Assembly: GCF_002846205.1 (NCBI RefSeq)
Contig: NZ_PHKV01000004.1
Coordinates: 1-64,000, forward strand
Length of the DNA stretch: 64,000 nt
Direction of reading: 5' to 3'
From: Xanthomonas prunicola
GTDB lineage: Bacteria > Pseudomonadota > Gammaproteobacteria > Xanthomonadales > Xanthomonadaceae
Positions 14,708-25,015 of this stretch are shown here, piece after piece. Numbering within the stretch: position 1 is the first letter of the stretch; each line of letters opens with the position of its first letter. A model generated the notes under the pieces. It was given only the letters and a program-made list of their open reading frames with translations, made no database searches and had not been told where the DNA came from. Both the position numbers and the translations under genes were made by a program.

Positions 14708-16894
14708 ATGCTGAAGATGATCTGCATGGCTGCAACGCTGGGCGTTGCGGCAAGCCCGCCGGTATTGGCCGATGAGCTGGAATTTCAGGGGCGCCGCGCC
14801 CACGCGCAGGCGCTGGACGATGGCAGCTTTGTGTTGCGTTGGCCGCAGGGTGAACGCCGCATCGCGGCACAACCGATGCGCACGCATACCGCCAGCCCGC
14901 TGTTCGATGCCTTGTTCGCGCTGGCGCAGCGGGACATGGCCGACGACCGCGTCGACGCCATCCGCGACCCTGCCTTCAACGACGGCAAGCCGGTGCCGTG
15001 CGCGTGTTTTGAGACCGGTGAGCGCTGGCCTTATGTGTGGACGCGCGATGTCAGCTTCGCCGCCGATCTGGCATTGGCGCAGCTGGAGCCGGAGCGCACG
15101 CGCAATGCATTGCGCTTCAAACTCTCAGCCGCACGCGATGGGCGCACGCCGGGGCTGTTCGTTGCGCAGGACACCGGCTCCGGTGGCAGCTGGCCGATCA
15201 GCAGCGACCGTGTGGTGTGGTTCCTGGCTGCACGCGGCCTGCTGGACGACAAGCCGTTTGCCGAAGAGGTGTGGCAGGCGCTGCAGGCGACGATCGCGCA
15301 GGATCGCGACGCCGTTTTCGATACACAGATCGGCCTCTACCGCGGCGAAACCTCGTTCCTTGACTGGCGCGAACAGACCTACCCGGAATGGACGCGCGAG
15401 GACGTGCGCTTCATTGCCGAGTCCTTCGCACTCTCTACCAACGTGCTGCATTATCAGGCGCTACGTCTGGCCGAAAAGTTGGCGCGACAGCATGGCGATG
15501 CGCGCGCCGCGCAGTACGCGCAGTGGGCCGAAGCGCTCGGCCAGACCATCGATACGCGGTTCTGGGATGCGCGCAACAGCCAGTATGCAAGCTATCTCGG
15601 CAACGCAGCGCATCCGGTGCGCTATGCCAAAGGGGATCTGCTCGGGCTGTCGCTGGGCGTGCTGGCCGATGTCTTTCCGCCGCAGCGGGCACGCGTTGCG
15701 CTGCGCAATTATCCGATGGTCGCCGGTGGCAGCCCGGTGGTGTGGCCGCAGGAGGCCGAGCAGCCGATCTACCACAACCGCGCGGTCTGGCCGTTCGTCA
15801 GCGCCTATGCGCTACGCGCCGCACGCAGGCTGGATGATGCGCCGCGCATCGCGCTGGAGCTGCAATCGCTGATGCGCGGTAGCGCGTTGGCGGGCTCCAA
15901 CATGGAAAACTACGAAATGCAGCGCCTTGCGGTGCATGTGGAGGAGGGTGCACGTAGCGGCCCGGTGGTGAATTCGCCACGTCAGCTGTGGTCGGTGGCC
16001 GGCTATCTAGCTGCAGTGCTGGAAGGTGTATTCGGGCTGTCGGCAGATGGCCGCATGCAGCCGAAGCTGCCGCGGTCTTTGCTGCCTTTGTTGTTTGGTG
16101 AGCGCGAGCAAATCGTGCTGGAGCAGGGCGCACGTCGCTATGTGCTGCAGCGCCCGACAAGCGACGCTGGCGACCTTCTGGTAGCCAGACACGTCCAACA
16201 GCAGGGGCAAACCACGCTGGTGCAGCTGGTTGGGCAGAACGCCGAGCTGACGCCGCCACCGCAACCGGCGCAGGTCTTCGCACCACAGACGCCGCAGGGG
16301 CCGGTCGCGCAACAACGCGGCAAAACCTATCGCATCAGGATTCCGGCCGGTACTACGCTGTATCTGGACGGCCACGCACTCGACGCCAGTTCGCATTGGG
16401 ATCTGCCCGATGATGGCCTGCTGCATGTGCTCAGCCTGACCCGGCGGCTCGGTGGTCTGGAGTCGCTGCATAGCCCGTCGTTGACGCTCGGCCCACTGCA
16501 GCGATTGCAGGGCGCCCAATGCTGGAGCTGGCGCCCAGCACGCGCAGGTCTGCATCGGGTATCGCTGCGTTATCGCAACGATAACGGCCCGATCAACACC
16601 GGCGTCACCGCCGCAGTGAAACGGCTGGTGCTGGAGTGCCCGGGGAAACCTGCGCAATCGCAGGTCATCGTGATGCCGCATAGCGTGGGCGAGCAGTTGT
16701 CCACGCAGGTCACGTTCGAGGCGTTGGCGGGGCAGGCATGCACGTTCCGGCTGGAGGATGGCTTCAACATGAGCGCGCTGGCGCACTTCGCGCAGTACAA
16801 CGGCGGCCGTGGCGGGCGCGATGGCGTGGTCAATGCTGCGCAGGTCAACGCGCTGTTGGTCGGGCCCGCCACACATATGGAAGCCGCGCCATGA
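14708..16894 (+). CDS. Six-hairpin (alpha/alpha)6 glycosidase, exported
   Basis: A 728-aa protein with a signal peptide (MLKMICMAATLGVAAS, cleavage near VLADE). The central region, about residues 60-480, has the pattern of six-hairpin glycosidases (GH15/GH63-like): WPYVWTRDVSFAADLAL, GGSWPISSDRVVW, ETSFLDWREQ and NMENYEM, followed by C-terminal beta domains. Exact family and specificity are uncertain; the context suggests alpha-glucan or maltodextrin trimming in the periplasm. An AGGGAGGAAGG tract lies unusually far (about 30 bases) upstream of ATG 14708, so an upstream start cannot be excluded. The stop overlaps the next ATG by four bases (ATGA). Confidence 0.75.
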   Translation: MLKMICMAATLGVAASPPVLADELEFQGRRAHAQALDDGSFVLRWPQGERRIAAQPMRTHTASPLFDALFALAQRDMADDRVDAIRDPAFNDGKPVPCACFETGERWPYVWTRDVSFAADLALAQLEPERTRNALRFKLSAARDGRTPGLFVAQDTGSGGSWPISSDRVVWFLAARGLLDDKPFAEEVWQALQATIAQDRDAVFDTQIGLYRGETSFLDWREQTYPEWTREDVRFIAESFALSTNVLHYQALRLAEKLARQHGDARAAQYAQWAEALGQTIDTRFWDARNSQYASYLGNAAHPVRYAKGDLLGLSLGVLADVFPPQRARVALRNYPMVAGGSPVVWPQEAEQPIYHNRAVWPFVSAYALRAARRLDDAPRIALELQSLMRGSALAGSNMENYEMQRLAVHVEEGARSGPVVNSPRQLWSVAGYLAAVLEGVFGLSADGRMQPKLPRSLLPLLFGEREQIVLEQGARRYVLQRPTSDAGDLLVARHVQQQGQTTLVQLVGQNAELTPPPQPAQVFAPQTPQGPVAQQRGKTYRIRIPAGTTLYLDGHALDASSHWDLPDDGLLHVLSLTRRLGGLESLHSPSLTLGPLQRLQGAQCWSWRPARAGLHRVSLRYRNDNGPINTGVTAAVKRLVLECPGKPAQSQVIVMPHSVGEQLSTQVTFEALAGQACTFRLEDGFNMSALAHFAQYNGGRGGRDGVVNAAQVNALLVGPATHMEAAP

Positions 16895-18369
16895 CCACCA
16901 AGCCACGTTTGAGCTTCTGGCAGATCTGGAACATGTGCTTCGGCTTTCTGGGCATCCAGTTCGGCTTCGCACTGCAGAATGCCAATGCTAGCCGCATCTT
17001 CCAGACCCTGGGCGCGCAGGTTGACGACGTGCCCGGCTTGTGGATTGCTGCACCGCTGACTGGTTTGATCGTGCAACCCATCATCGGTTACCTGTCCGAC
17101 CGCACCTGGACCCCGTGGGGCCGCAGGCGTCCGTATTTCATGGTGGGTGCTGTCTTCACCACGCTCGCCTTGCTGGTGATGCCGAACGCGCCAATGCTCT
17201 GGGTTGCTGCCGGCACGCTGTGGGTGCTGGATGCATCGATCAATATCTCGATGGAGCCCTTCCGCGCGTTGGTTGGCGACCAATTACCTCCGTCGCAGCG
17301 GCCGGCCGGCTATGCGATGCAAAGCTTCTTCATCGGCATCGGTGCGATCGTGGCGAGCGTTCTGCCCTGGCTGCTGACCCATTGGGGCGTTGCCAACACG
17401 GCAGCACCCGGCCAGTTGCCCGATAGCGTGCGCTATGCCTTTTATCTCGGCGCAGCGGTGTTGTTCCTGTCGATTAGCTGGACCGTGCTGCGGACGCGCG
17501 AGTACAGCCCCGAGCAGCTTGCACGCTTCGATGATGCGCATCCGCCGGTCGCGGTTGCGGCAAGCACCGGCGCGGCGCCGTCGTCTGCGGCGAGCGCGCT
17601 GTGGTGCGGCCTGGGCGTGCTGCTCGCCGCGGCGATCGCCTGGCAGCATGGCGATCGCATGCTGTATGTGCTGGCCGGTTTGTGTATCGCCTACGGGCTC
17701 TTGCTGGCATTGGCGCGCATGTTGCCTGCGCGCAGCATGCTGGTGGCGATCGTGCAGGACGTGCGCAGCATGCCGCTAACGATGCGCCGGCTGTCCTGGG
17801 TGCAGTTCTTCTCGTGGTTTGCGTTGTTTGCGATGTGGATCTACACCACTGCCGCGGTGACGCAAGTGCATTTTGGTGCGAGCGACACCGCGTCGGCGGC
17901 CTATAACGATGGGGCAAATTGGGTTGGCGTGTTGTTCGGCGCTTACAACGGATTCGCTGCCTTGGCCGCCATGGTGATTCCGCTGCTGGTGCGTGCAATC
18001 GGCCTGCGCTGGAGCCACCTGTGCAATCTGTGGCTGGGCGCAGTCGGTCTGCTGTCGATGCTGGTCATCCGCGACCCGCACTGGCTGCTGCTGTCCATGC
18101 TGGGCGTCGGCTTCGCCTGGGCCTCCATCCTGTCGCTGCCGTACGCCTTGCTATCCGACAGCGTGCCCGCCGCCAAGATGGGCGTGTACATGGGTATCTT
18201 CAATTTCTTTATCGTGATTCCGCAGTTGGTCGCCGCCAGCGCATTGGGCTTCGTGCTGCGCGTCTGGTTGGGCGGCCAGCCGATCTATGCGTTGGCCATC
18301 GGCGGGCTCAGCCTGTTGATCGCAGGCGTATGCGTGGTGCGGGTCCCCGTCGCCTCGGGAGGGCAGTGA
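16891..18369 (+). CDS. MFS inner-membrane sugar transporter, predicted maltose/maltodextrin importer
   Basis: A 492-aa protein with about 12 hydrophobic helices. The loop after helix 2 carries GYLSDRTWTPWGRRRP, the conserved signature of the SUT/GPH-like branch that includes maltose and sucrose proton symporters; PYALLSDSVP and GVYMGIFNFFIVIPQ near the end also fit. The closest functional analogue by context is Caulobacter MalY. It is translationally coupled to both neighbours: its ATG overlaps the upstream TGA, and its own TGA overlaps the next ATG by one base. It moves sugars produced in the periplasm to cytoplasmic XgtA. Confidence 0.88.
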   Translation: MTTKPRLSFWQIWNMCFGFLGIQFGFALQNANASRIFQTLGAQVDDVPGLWIAAPLTGLIVQPIIGYLSDRTWTPWGRRRPYFMVGAVFTTLALLVMPNAPMLWVAAGTLWVLDASINISMEPFRALVGDQLPPSQRPAGYAMQSFFIGIGAIVASVLPWLLTHWGVANTAAPGQLPDSVRYAFYLGAAVLFLSISWTVLRTREYSPEQLARFDDAHPPVAVAASTGAAPSSAASALWCGLGVLLAAAIAWQHGDRMLYVLAGLCIAYGLLLALARMLPARSMLVAIVQDVRSMPLTMRRLSWVQFFSWFALFAMWIYTTAAVTQVHFGASDTASAAYNDGANWVGVLFGAYNGFAALAAMVIPLLVRAIGLRWSHLCNLWLGAVGLLSMLVIRDPHWLLLSMLGVGFAWASILSLPYALLSDSVPAAKMGVYMGIFNFFIVIPQLVAASALGFVLRVWLGGQPIYALAIGGLSLLIAGVCVVRVPVASGGQ

Positions 18370-20042
18370 TGCGCAGTGCGATGTATGTGGCGTTGACGAT
18401 GTACGCAGGCGCGGCAATGGCGACGCCCGCAGCCAAGGACTATTACGGCACTTTGGAGCCGTTTGCGGCCGAGGCGGTGTATTTCGTGGTGACCGACCGC
18501 TTCGTCAATGGCGACACCGGCAACGACCAGCGCGACCAGGGCGGGGCGCATCGCACGTTTGACGTTCCCACGCCGTGCGCCGATGGCAGCGATGACAACA
18601 TCGGCTATCTCGGTGGCGACTTCAAAGGCATCGTCGAGCATGCCGATTACATCCGCGACATGGGCTTCGGCGCGGTATGGATTACCCCGATTGTCGACAA
18701 CCCCGACGAAGCATTTACCGGCGGCAAACCGATTACCTGCGGTAGCACGCTCAGCGACCATGGCAAGACCGGCTATCACGGCTATTGGGGCGTCAACTTC
18801 TACAAGCTCGACGAGCATCTTCCCAGCCCAGGCCTGGATTTCGCTGGCTTCACCCGCGCGATGCACGCCAGCAAGTTGAAGGTGGTGCTGGATATCGTCG
18901 GCAACCATGGTTCGCCGGCTTACACCATGCCGCAGGCGCAGCCGGGTTTCGGCAAGATTTACGATGCGCAGGGTCGCCTGGTCGCCGACCATCAGAATCT
19001 TCCGCCTGCACAGCTGGATCCGCAGCACAACCGGTTGCATGCCTTTTACAACACCGGCGGCGGTCTGGCGGAGTTGTCCGATCTCAATGAAAACAATCCG
19101 GCGGTGCTGGATTATCTGTCTGGTGCCTACCTGCAGTGGATGGAGCAGGGCGCTGACGCATTCCGCATCGACACCATCGGCTGGATGCCGGATCGTTTCT
19201 GGCATGCCTTCGTTGCACGTATGCGTGAAAAACGCCCTGGGTTTTTCATGTTCGGCGAAGCCTTCGATTACGACGCCAACAAGATTGCCGGCCATACCTG
19301 GGCGCGCAACGCAGGTGTCAGCGTGTTGGATTTTCCGCTGAAACAGCAACTTGCTGCGGTGTTCGGTCATGAGCAGGCCGGCTTCGAAAAACTCGCAACG
19401 CCGTTGTTCCTGCGTCAGGGGCCGTACGCAAATCCCTATGAGTTGATGAGCTTCTACGACAACCACGACATGGCGCGCCTGGATGCCAGCGATAACGGGT
19501 TTATCGATGCCCACAACTGGCTGTTTACCGCCCGCGGTATTCCGGTGATCTATTACGGCTCGGAAATCGGCTTCATGCGTGGTCGTGCCGAACATGCCGG
19601 CAACCGGAATTACTTCGGCGTCGAGCGCATTCGCGATGCGCCGCAGAGTCCGATCTTCGCCCCGCTACGGCAGATCGCCCAGGTCCGTCGCGACACGCCG
19701 GCATTGCAGCGCGGTGTGCAGGTCGATGTGCAGTTGCGCGGCAATCAAGCCGCATTCCTGCGCGTCTATCAGCAGGCTGGCACGACACAAACAGCGTTGG
19801 TGCTGCTCAACAAGGCCGATACCGAGGCAACCATCGAAGTGAAGCGCTTCCTGCAGCCGGGCACCTGGCGTGATGCGATGAGCGGCGCGCAGCTGCCGGT
19901 ACAGCGAGGTCTGGCCACGCAAGTGCCGGCGCATGGCGTGCGCGTGTTGCTGTCGGATGCACCCATCACCGACCCGGCCCTGCGCAAGCAGCTGGACCTT
20001 CAAATGGCCGAGCAAATCGCGCGCGATGCGCGCAATAAATAG
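18369..20042 (+). CDS. GH13 alpha-amylase family enzyme (cyclomaltodextrinase-like), exported
   Basis: A 557-aa protein with a signal peptide (MRSAMYVALTMYAGAAMATPA). The four GH13 regions are visible: DIVGNHG (I), DAFRIDTIGW (II, nucleophile Asp), MFGEAFDY (III, acid/base Glu) and SFYDNHDMAR (IV, Asp stabiliser). The sequence around DGSDDNIGYLGGDFKGI resembles CGTase and cyclomaltodextrinase-like members. It is the last gene of the operon with the six-hairpin glycosidase and transporter. It is predicted to cut longer alpha-glucans or cyclodextrins in the periplasm. Confidence 0.88.
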   Translation: MRSAMYVALTMYAGAAMATPAAKDYYGTLEPFAAEAVYFVVTDRFVNGDTGNDQRDQGGAHRTFDVPTPCADGSDDNIGYLGGDFKGIVEHADYIRDMGFGAVWITPIVDNPDEAFTGGKPITCGSTLSDHGKTGYHGYWGVNFYKLDEHLPSPGLDFAGFTRAMHASKLKVVLDIVGNHGSPAYTMPQAQPGFGKIYDAQGRLVADHQNLPPAQLDPQHNRLHAFYNTGGGLAELSDLNENNPAVLDYLSGAYLQWMEQGADAFRIDTIGWMPDRFWHAFVARMREKRPGFFMFGEAFDYDANKIAGHTWARNAGVSVLDFPLKQQLAAVFGHEQAGFEKLATPLFLRQGPYANPYELMSFYDNHDMARLDASDNGFIDAHNWLFTARGIPVIYYGSEIGFMRGRAEHAGNRNYFGVERIRDAPQSPIFAPLRQIAQVRRDTPALQRGVQVDVQLRGNQAAFLRVYQQAGTTQTALVLLNKADTEATIEVKRFLQPGTWRDAMSGAQLPVQRGLATQVPAHGVRVLLSDAPITDPALRKQLDLQMAEQIARDARNK

Positions 20043-20121
20043 GGGCTCAAAGCGTTCTTACGAGAATATCTAGCATGCGCTCGGATGCGATTCGTTGCGG
20101 TGTCCGAGCTGCGTGCTTTAA

Positions 20122-20142
20122 CGAATCCCGAATCCCGAATCC
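20122..20142. repeat. GAATCCC tandem motif
   Basis: Three near-perfect copies of CGAATCC(C) stand between the GH13 gene and the LacI gene. They belong to the same motif family as the repeat between pheS and pheT (26151-26265). Confidence 0.6.
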
Positions 20143-21267
20143 TCAGCGCTCAGCAGTCTTGTTAGCTGCGCGCCCCCGAGCCGCATCGCCGGCGTCAACC
20201 GCAGACGACGGCGCCCAACCCAGCGGCGGCTGCAGCCCATCGCTGCGCGATGAATCGCGTAGCGCCAAACGCACAGGAATCGTGCGGCTCTGCGCCGCTT
20301 CGCCGCGAATCAAGGCAACCAGGCTTTCCACCAGCAACGTGCCGGCCTGCTTGGTGTCCTGCTGCACGGTCGACAACGCCGGCGCAACCGATGCCGCCAA
20401 CGCAATATCGTCGAAGCCGCTGACCGCAACGTCCTGCGGCACGCGCAGACCGCGCTCACGCAGGGCACGCATCGCGCCGATCGCAATCAGATCGCTGGCC
20501 GCACAGACCGCGTCGAACGCTTTGCCGCTGTCGAGCAATGCTAGGCATGCGGCATGGCCGGACGATTCGGTGGTGATCGCATCGAACTGCAGCGCCGGGT
20601 CGGCTACCAAGCCGTGCTGCGCTAGTGCAGTGACATGGCCGCGATAGCGTTCTTCGAATTCGGGGTAGTGGTTGGACGCATGGCCCAGAAACGCGATGCG
20701 CCGGCAGCCCTGCGCCAGCAGATGCTGGGTGATGTCCAAGCCGCCCTGGTAATTATCGCTGCCGATCGAGATGCCGGGCTGGCCGGGCAGGGCCGCGCCC
20801 CAACGCACGAAGTGGGTGCCTTGCTCGACCAGCAACTGCAGCCGCTGGCGCGACTGCTGGTAATCGCCATAGCCCAGCAGGATGATGCCGTCGGCCTTGT
20901 TGCTGTCTTCGTAATCGGCTTGCCAATCCTTGGACAACTGCTGGAACGACACCAGCAGGTCGTAGCCCTGCAGCGCGCAGGCACGTGTGATCGACCCCAG
21001 CATCGAATGGAAGAACGGGTTGATCAACGAATCGTCGGCAGTGGGGTCTTCGAAGAAGAGCAGTGCCAGCGTGCCGGCATTGCGTAGCCGCAGCGACGAG
21101 GCGTTCTTGTCCACCTTGTAGTTCAGCTCGTGCGCGATGCGCAGGATCCGCTTGCGGGTTTCCTCGTTGACCATCGGGCTGCCGCGCAGGGCGCGCGACA
21201 CGGTGGGCTGCGACACGCCGGCCAGGTAGGCGATATCCAGCGAGGTGGCTTTACCCTTGATGGTCAT
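20143..21267 (-). CDS. LacI-family transcriptional repressor of the maltodextrin locus
   Basis: A 374-aa regulator. The HTH near residues 9-30 reads TSLDIAYLAGVSQPTVSRAL, followed by the LacI hinge region and a periplasmic-binding-protein-like ligand domain (ADGIILLGYGD, GISIGSDNYQGG, DAVCAASDLIAIGAM, VAVSGFDDIALA). ATG 21267 starts the usual MTIKGKATSL; the frame extends 3 codons to a TTG but that start is unlikely. It is convergent with the GH13 operon. It probably binds TGAATACGTATGCA at the three operator sites and is released by maltose or a derivative; this pairing is inferred from location. Confidence 0.9.
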   Translation of the reverse strand: MTIKGKATSLDIAYLAGVSQPTVSRALRGSPMVNEETRKRILRIAHELNYKVDKNASSLRLRNAGTLALLFFEDPTADDSLINPFFHSMLGSITRACALQGYDLLVSFQQLSKDWQADYEDSNKADGIILLGYGDYQQSRQRLQLLVEQGTHFVRWGAALPGQPGISIGSDNYQGGLDITQHLLAQGCRRIAFLGHASNHYPEFEERYRGHVTALAQHGLVADPALQFDAITTESSGHAACLALLDSGKAFDAVCAASDLIAIGAMRALRERGLRVPQDVAVSGFDDIALAASVAPALSTVQQDTKQAGTLLVESLVALIRGEAAQSRTIPVRLALRDSSRSDGLQPPLGWAPSSAVDAGDAARGRAANKTAER

Positions 21268-21589
21268 GGTCGGCAACGGCAGGACAAGTGGCCGGCATCA
21301 TGCCACGCGCCCGCCGACGCCGTGCCGCCCTGCACAGTGGCCGGCTGATTGGTTTACCATTCACGCCCGAGACCCCTTGCGAGAAGGTGGCCCGCGCCCA
21401 GCGCCGGCCCAGCGTGCGACATGAGCACTACCACCGCCCACCGCTGATCCTTGCCTGCGCCAGTGCGCAGAGCGCCTTGATGGCGCTGTTTCGACTCACT
21501 TCCTGCATTCCTCTCCGAGCCTGTCCAGCAATGGACAGATCTCCCATGGCAGCGGACCGCTGCAGCCAGACCAGACCTCATTCTTGCCC
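21268..21589 (+). other. Divergent lacI/thrS intergenic region with two hairpins in the thrS leader
   Basis: 322 bases without a convincing gene. Two compact inverted repeats precede thrS: CTGTCCA-gcaa-TGGACAG at 21521-21538 and GCAGCGG-a-CCGCTGC at 21549-21563. In E. coli thrS, leader hairpins mimicking tRNA-Thr mediate autorepression; whether these do so is unknown. Confidence 0.45.
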
Positions 21590-23494
21590 ATGATCAATAT
21601 CACGCTTCCCGACGGCAGCCGCCGCGAATTCGAATCCCCCGTCTCGGTGATGCAGGTCGCCCAGTCGATCGGCGCCGGCCTGGCCAAGGCCACCATCGCC
21701 GGCCAGGTCGACGGCCAGCTGGTCGACGCCAGCGACGTCATCGACCATGACGCCAGCCTGCGCATCATCACCGCCAAGGACGCCGAAGGCGTGGAGATCA
21801 TCCGCCACTCCTGCGCCCATCTGGTCGGGCATGCGGTCAAGCAGCTGTATCCTGAGGTCAAGATGGTGATCGGCCCGGTCATCGCCGAAGGCTTCTATTA
21901 CGACATCTACAGCGAGCGCCCGTTCACGCCGGACGACATGGCCGCGATCGAGCAGCGCATGCAGGACCTGATCGCGCAGGACTACGACGTGATCAAGAAG
22001 GTCACCCCGCGCGCCGAGGTGATCGAGGTGTTCGCCCAGCGCGGCGAGGAGTACAAGCTGCGCCTGATCGAGGACATGTCCGACGACATCACCGCGATGG
22101 GCCTGTACTACCACCAGGAATACGTGGACATGTGCCGCGGCCCGCACGTACCCAACACGCGCTTCCTCAAGGCCTTCAAGCTGACCCGCATCTCTGGCGC
22201 CTACTGGCGCGGCGATGCCAAGAACGAGCAACTGCAGCGCATCTACGGCACCGCCTGGGCCGACAAGAAGCAGCTGGACGCCTACATCCTGCGCATGGAA
22301 GAAGCCGACAAGCGCGACCATCGCCGCATCGGCAAGGCGCAGGACCTGTTCCATCTGCAGGAAGAGGCGCCGGGCCTGGTGTTCTGGCATCCCAAGGGCT
22401 GGTCGCTGTGGCAGGTGGTCGAGCAGTACATGCGCAAGGTCTATCGCGACAGCGGCTATGGCGAAGTGCGCTGCCCGCAGATCCTGGACGTGTCGCTATG
22501 GCAGAAGTCCGGCCACTGGGACAACTACCAGGACGCGATGTTCTTCACCGAGTCGGAGAAGCGCACCTACGCGGTCAAACCGATGAATTGCCCGGGTCAC
22601 GTGCAGGTGTTCAACCAGGGCCTGCATAGCTACCGCGACCTGCCGATCCGCTACGGCGAGTTCGGCGCCTGCCACCGCAACGAGCCCTCGGGCGCGCTGC
22701 ACGGCATCCTGCGCGTGCGCGGCTTCACCCAGGACGACGGGCACGTGTTCTGCCTGGAATCGCAGATCGAATCCGAAGTCACCGCCTTCCATCAGCAGGC
22801 ACTGGCGGTCTACACCGCGTTCGGCTTCGAGGACATCGAGATCAAGATCGCGCTGCGTCCGGAAAAGCGCCTGGGCGACGATGTCACCTGGGACAAGGCC
22901 GAAGCCGCGCTGCGCAGCGCGCTGGGCGTGTGCGGGGTGGAATGGCAGGAGCTGCCGGGCGAGGGCGCCTTCTACGGCCCCAAGATCGAATACCACCTCA
23001 AGGACGCCATCGGCCGCACCTGGCAGCTGGGCACCATGCAGGTCGATTTCATGATGCCAGGCCGCCTCGGCGCCGAGTACGTGGACGAGAACAGCCAGAA
23101 GAAGCACCCGGTCATGCTGCACCGGGCGATTGTGGGTTCGATGGAGCGTTTCATCGGCATTTTGATCGAACACCACGCCGGCGCCTTCCCGTCCTGGCTG
23201 GCCCCGGTGCAGGTCGTTGTCGCCAACATCACCGACGCTCAGGCTGAATATGTCGACTCGGTGCGGAAAACCCTTGCAAATCAAGGCTTCCGTGTCAGCG
23301 CCGATTTGCGTAACGAGAAGATCGGTTATAAGATTCGCGAGCATACGCTGCAACGCGTGCCATATCTGCTCGTGGTCGGTGACCGCGAGAAGGAAAATGG
23401 CGCAGTCGCCGTGCGGACGCGTTCGGGGGAGGACCTCGGGACCATGGCGGTCTCAGCCTTCATCGAACGCCTGCAGGCAGAGCAGGTAGCGTGA
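21590..23494 (+). CDS. thrS: Threonyl-tRNA synthetase
   Basis: 634 aa, the length expected for bacterial ThrRS. An N-terminal TGS domain ([14 protein letters not shown]) is followed by the editing domain with [16 protein letters not shown] and a class II catalytic core (motif 2 region [15 protein letters not shown], then [12 protein letters not shown]). A C-terminal anticodon-binding domain follows ([28 protein letters not shown]). ATG 21590 is preferred to the TTG six bases upstream. It is the first gene of the thrS-infC-rpmI-rplT cluster. Confidence 0.97.
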   Translation: MINITLPDGSRREFESPVSVMQVAQSIGAGLAKATIAGQVDGQLVDASDVIDHDASLRIITAKDAEGVEIIRHSCAHLVGHAVKQLYPEVKMVIGPVIAEGFYYDIYSERPFTPDDMAAIEQRMQDLIAQDYDVIKKVTPRAEVIEVFAQRGEEYKLRLIEDMSDDITAMGLYYHQEYVDMCRGPHVPNTRFLKAFKLTRISGAYWRGDAKNEQLQRIYGTAWADKKQLDAYILRMEEADKRDHRRIGKAQDLFHLQEEAPGLVFWHPKGWSLWQVVEQYMRKVYRDSGYGEVRCPQILDVSLWQKSGHWDNYQDAMFFTESEKRTYAVKPMNCPGHVQVFNQGLHSYRDLPIRYGEFGACHRNEPSGALHGILRVRGFTQDDGHVFCLESQIESEVTAFHQQALAVYTAFGFEDIEIKIALRPEKRLGDDVTWDKAEAALRSALGVCGVEWQELPGEGAFYGPKIEYHLKDAIGRTWQLGTMQVDFMMPGRLGAEYVDENSQKKHPVMLHRAIVGSMERFIGILIEHHAGAFPSWLAPVQVVVANITDAQAEYVDSVRKTLANQGFRVSADLRNEKIGYKIREHTLQRVPYLLVVGDREKENGAVAVRTRSGEDLGTMAVSAFIERLQAEQVA

Positions 23495-23557
23495 GCCAAC
23501 CCCGGCCGGTCTGGATGATCCGGATGCGCCGGTTCGATTCCCCTGGGAGATTGCAAT

Positions 23558-24085
23558 ATCAGTACCCCTGACAACAAACAGAACCGCAAGAACCAAGAAA
23601 TCCGTGTGCCGCGCGTCCGCGTGATCGGCAGTGACGGTGAGATGGTCGGCGTGTTGTCGCGCGACGAAGCGCTCGCCAAGGCCGAAGAAGAAGGCCTGGA
23701 TCTGGTCGAAATCCAACCGCAGGCCGATCCACCGGTCTGCAAGATCATGGATTTCGGCAAGTTCAAGTTCGAGCAGCAGAAAAAGGCCAACGAGGCCAAG
23801 AAGAAGACCAAGCAGGTCGAGATCAAGGAACTCAAGTTCCGTCCGGTCACCGACGAGGGCGACTACCAGATCAAGCTGCGCAACATGCGCCGTTTCCTGG
23901 AAGAGGGCGACAAGGTCAAGGTCAACATCCGCTTCCGTGGCCGTGAAATGAGCCACCAGGAGCTCGGTCGCGAGATGGCGGCGCGGATCGAAGCCGATCT
24001 GGGCGAAGACATCGTCATCGAATCCCGTCCGCGCCTGGAAGGGCGTCAGATGGTCATGATGATTGCGCCCAAGAAGAAGATCTGA
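23558..24085 (+). CDS. infC: Translation initiation factor IF-3, non-canonical start codon
   Basis: 175 aa. The protein begins (fM)[20 protein letters not shown] if translation starts at the ATC at 23558, which has GGGAGA 8 bases upstream; there is no ATG or GTG at the right place, and the GTG at 23606 would remove the conserved N-terminus. A rare AUC/AUU start is characteristic of infC and lets IF-3 repress its own translation. The N-domain has GDGEMVG- and [17 protein letters not shown] motifs; the C-domain ends [16 protein letters not shown]. It is 63 bases after thrS. Confidence 0.95.
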   Translation: MSTPDNKQNRKNQEIRVPRVRVIGSDGEMVGVLSRDEALAKAEEEGLDLVEIQPQADPPVCKIMDFGKFKFEQQKKANEAKKKTKQVEIKELKFRPVTDEGDYQIKLRNMRRFLEEGDKVKVNIRFRGREMSHQELGREMAARIEADLGEDIVIESRPRLEGRQMVMMIAPKKKI

Positions 24086-24096
24086 GGATCTTCTTC
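24073..24096 (+). terminator. Hairpin over the infC stop codon
   Basis: A perfect 10-bp stem, GAAGAAGATC and GATCTTCTTC, has a 4-nt loop that includes part of the TGA. No T tract follows, so it is more likely an attenuator, processing or stability element ahead of the L35/L20 leader than a full terminator. Confidence 0.4.
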
Positions 24097-24333
24097 GTTG
24101 CTGCGACGGGCCCCGGCGGGGTCCGTTGTGGTTGCAAGATCAATTGGTTGCAAGAATTCCCGGCAACGGGCATACTGCGCGGCCCGGTTTTGCCGGGCGC
24201 CGTGCAAGCGGCATCAGGACCTGTCCGGATCGTGTTCGATCAAGGACTTACAAGCAGGCAAGGGCAAGGATGGAAAGTGTGGTCGCAAGACTGCCGCCCG
24301 TGTCAGTGACAAAACACCATCAAGGACATTGCA

Positions 24334-24531
24334 ATGCCCAAGATCAAGACCAACCGGGCGGCGGCCAAGCGTTTCCGCAAGACCGCCTCCGGCAAGTACA
24401 AGTGCGGTCACGCGAACCGTAGCCACATCCTCACGAAGAAAGCGACCAAGCGGAAGCGCAACCTGCGGCAGACGAATCACGTCCGTGCCGAGGACGCAGG
24501 CCGTCTCGATCGTATGCTTCCCTACCTCTGA
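24334..24531 (+). CDS. rpmI: 50S ribosomal protein L35
   Basis: A 65-aa basic protein with the L35 signature [17 protein letters not shown] and the C-terminal [21 protein letters not shown]. The 248-base gap from infC is long enough to hold the leader through which L20 represses this operon in other bacteria. It is 10 bases upstream of rplT. Confidence 0.97.
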
Positions 24532-24541
24532 GGACTGACCC

Positions 24542-24901
24542 ATGGCACGAGTAAAGCGTGGTGTGCAGGCGCGCCGCCGCCACAAGAAAATTCTGACCCT
24601 GGCGAAGGGCTACTACAACGCTCGCCGCAAGGTCTTCCGCGTTGCCAAGCAGGCGGTCATCAAGGCGCAGCAGTACGCCTACATTGGCCGTAAGCAGAAG
24701 AAGCGTAATTTCCGTTCGCTGTGGATCACCCGCATCAATGCGGCTGCCCGCATCAACGGCTTGAGCTACAGCCGTTTCATGAATGGCCTGCTCAAGGCTG
24801 GCATCACCCTGGACCGTAAGGTGCTGGCCGATATCGCCGTGCACGACGCCGCCGGCTTTGCCGCGCTGGCCGAGAAGGCAAAGGGCGCGCTGGCGGCATA
24901 G
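24542..24901 (+). CDS. rplT: 50S ribosomal protein L20
   Basis: 119 aa, the canonical length. It starts [20 protein letters not shown], with [20 protein letters not shown] and [20 protein letters not shown], all diagnostic of L20, which binds 23S rRNA early in assembly and is the autogenous repressor of the operon in E. coli. Confidence 0.97.
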
Positions 24902-24922
24902 GTGCGAGTCCCTCGCAAGAGC

Positions 24923-24940
24923 CCGCACATCCATGTGCGG
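24923..24940 (+). terminator. Hairpin after rplT
   Basis: CCGCACAT and ATGTGCGG with a 2-base centre, then ACTTTTG. It begins 21 bases after the rplT stop and may end or attenuate the ribosomal transcript. Confidence 0.55.
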
Positions 24941-25015
24941 ACTTTTGAAGGGGAGTTTCTCGAGGGAGCTTGCACATTCGTGTACAGGCCTCCGGCGAGG
25001 GCAAGCAGATATGCA

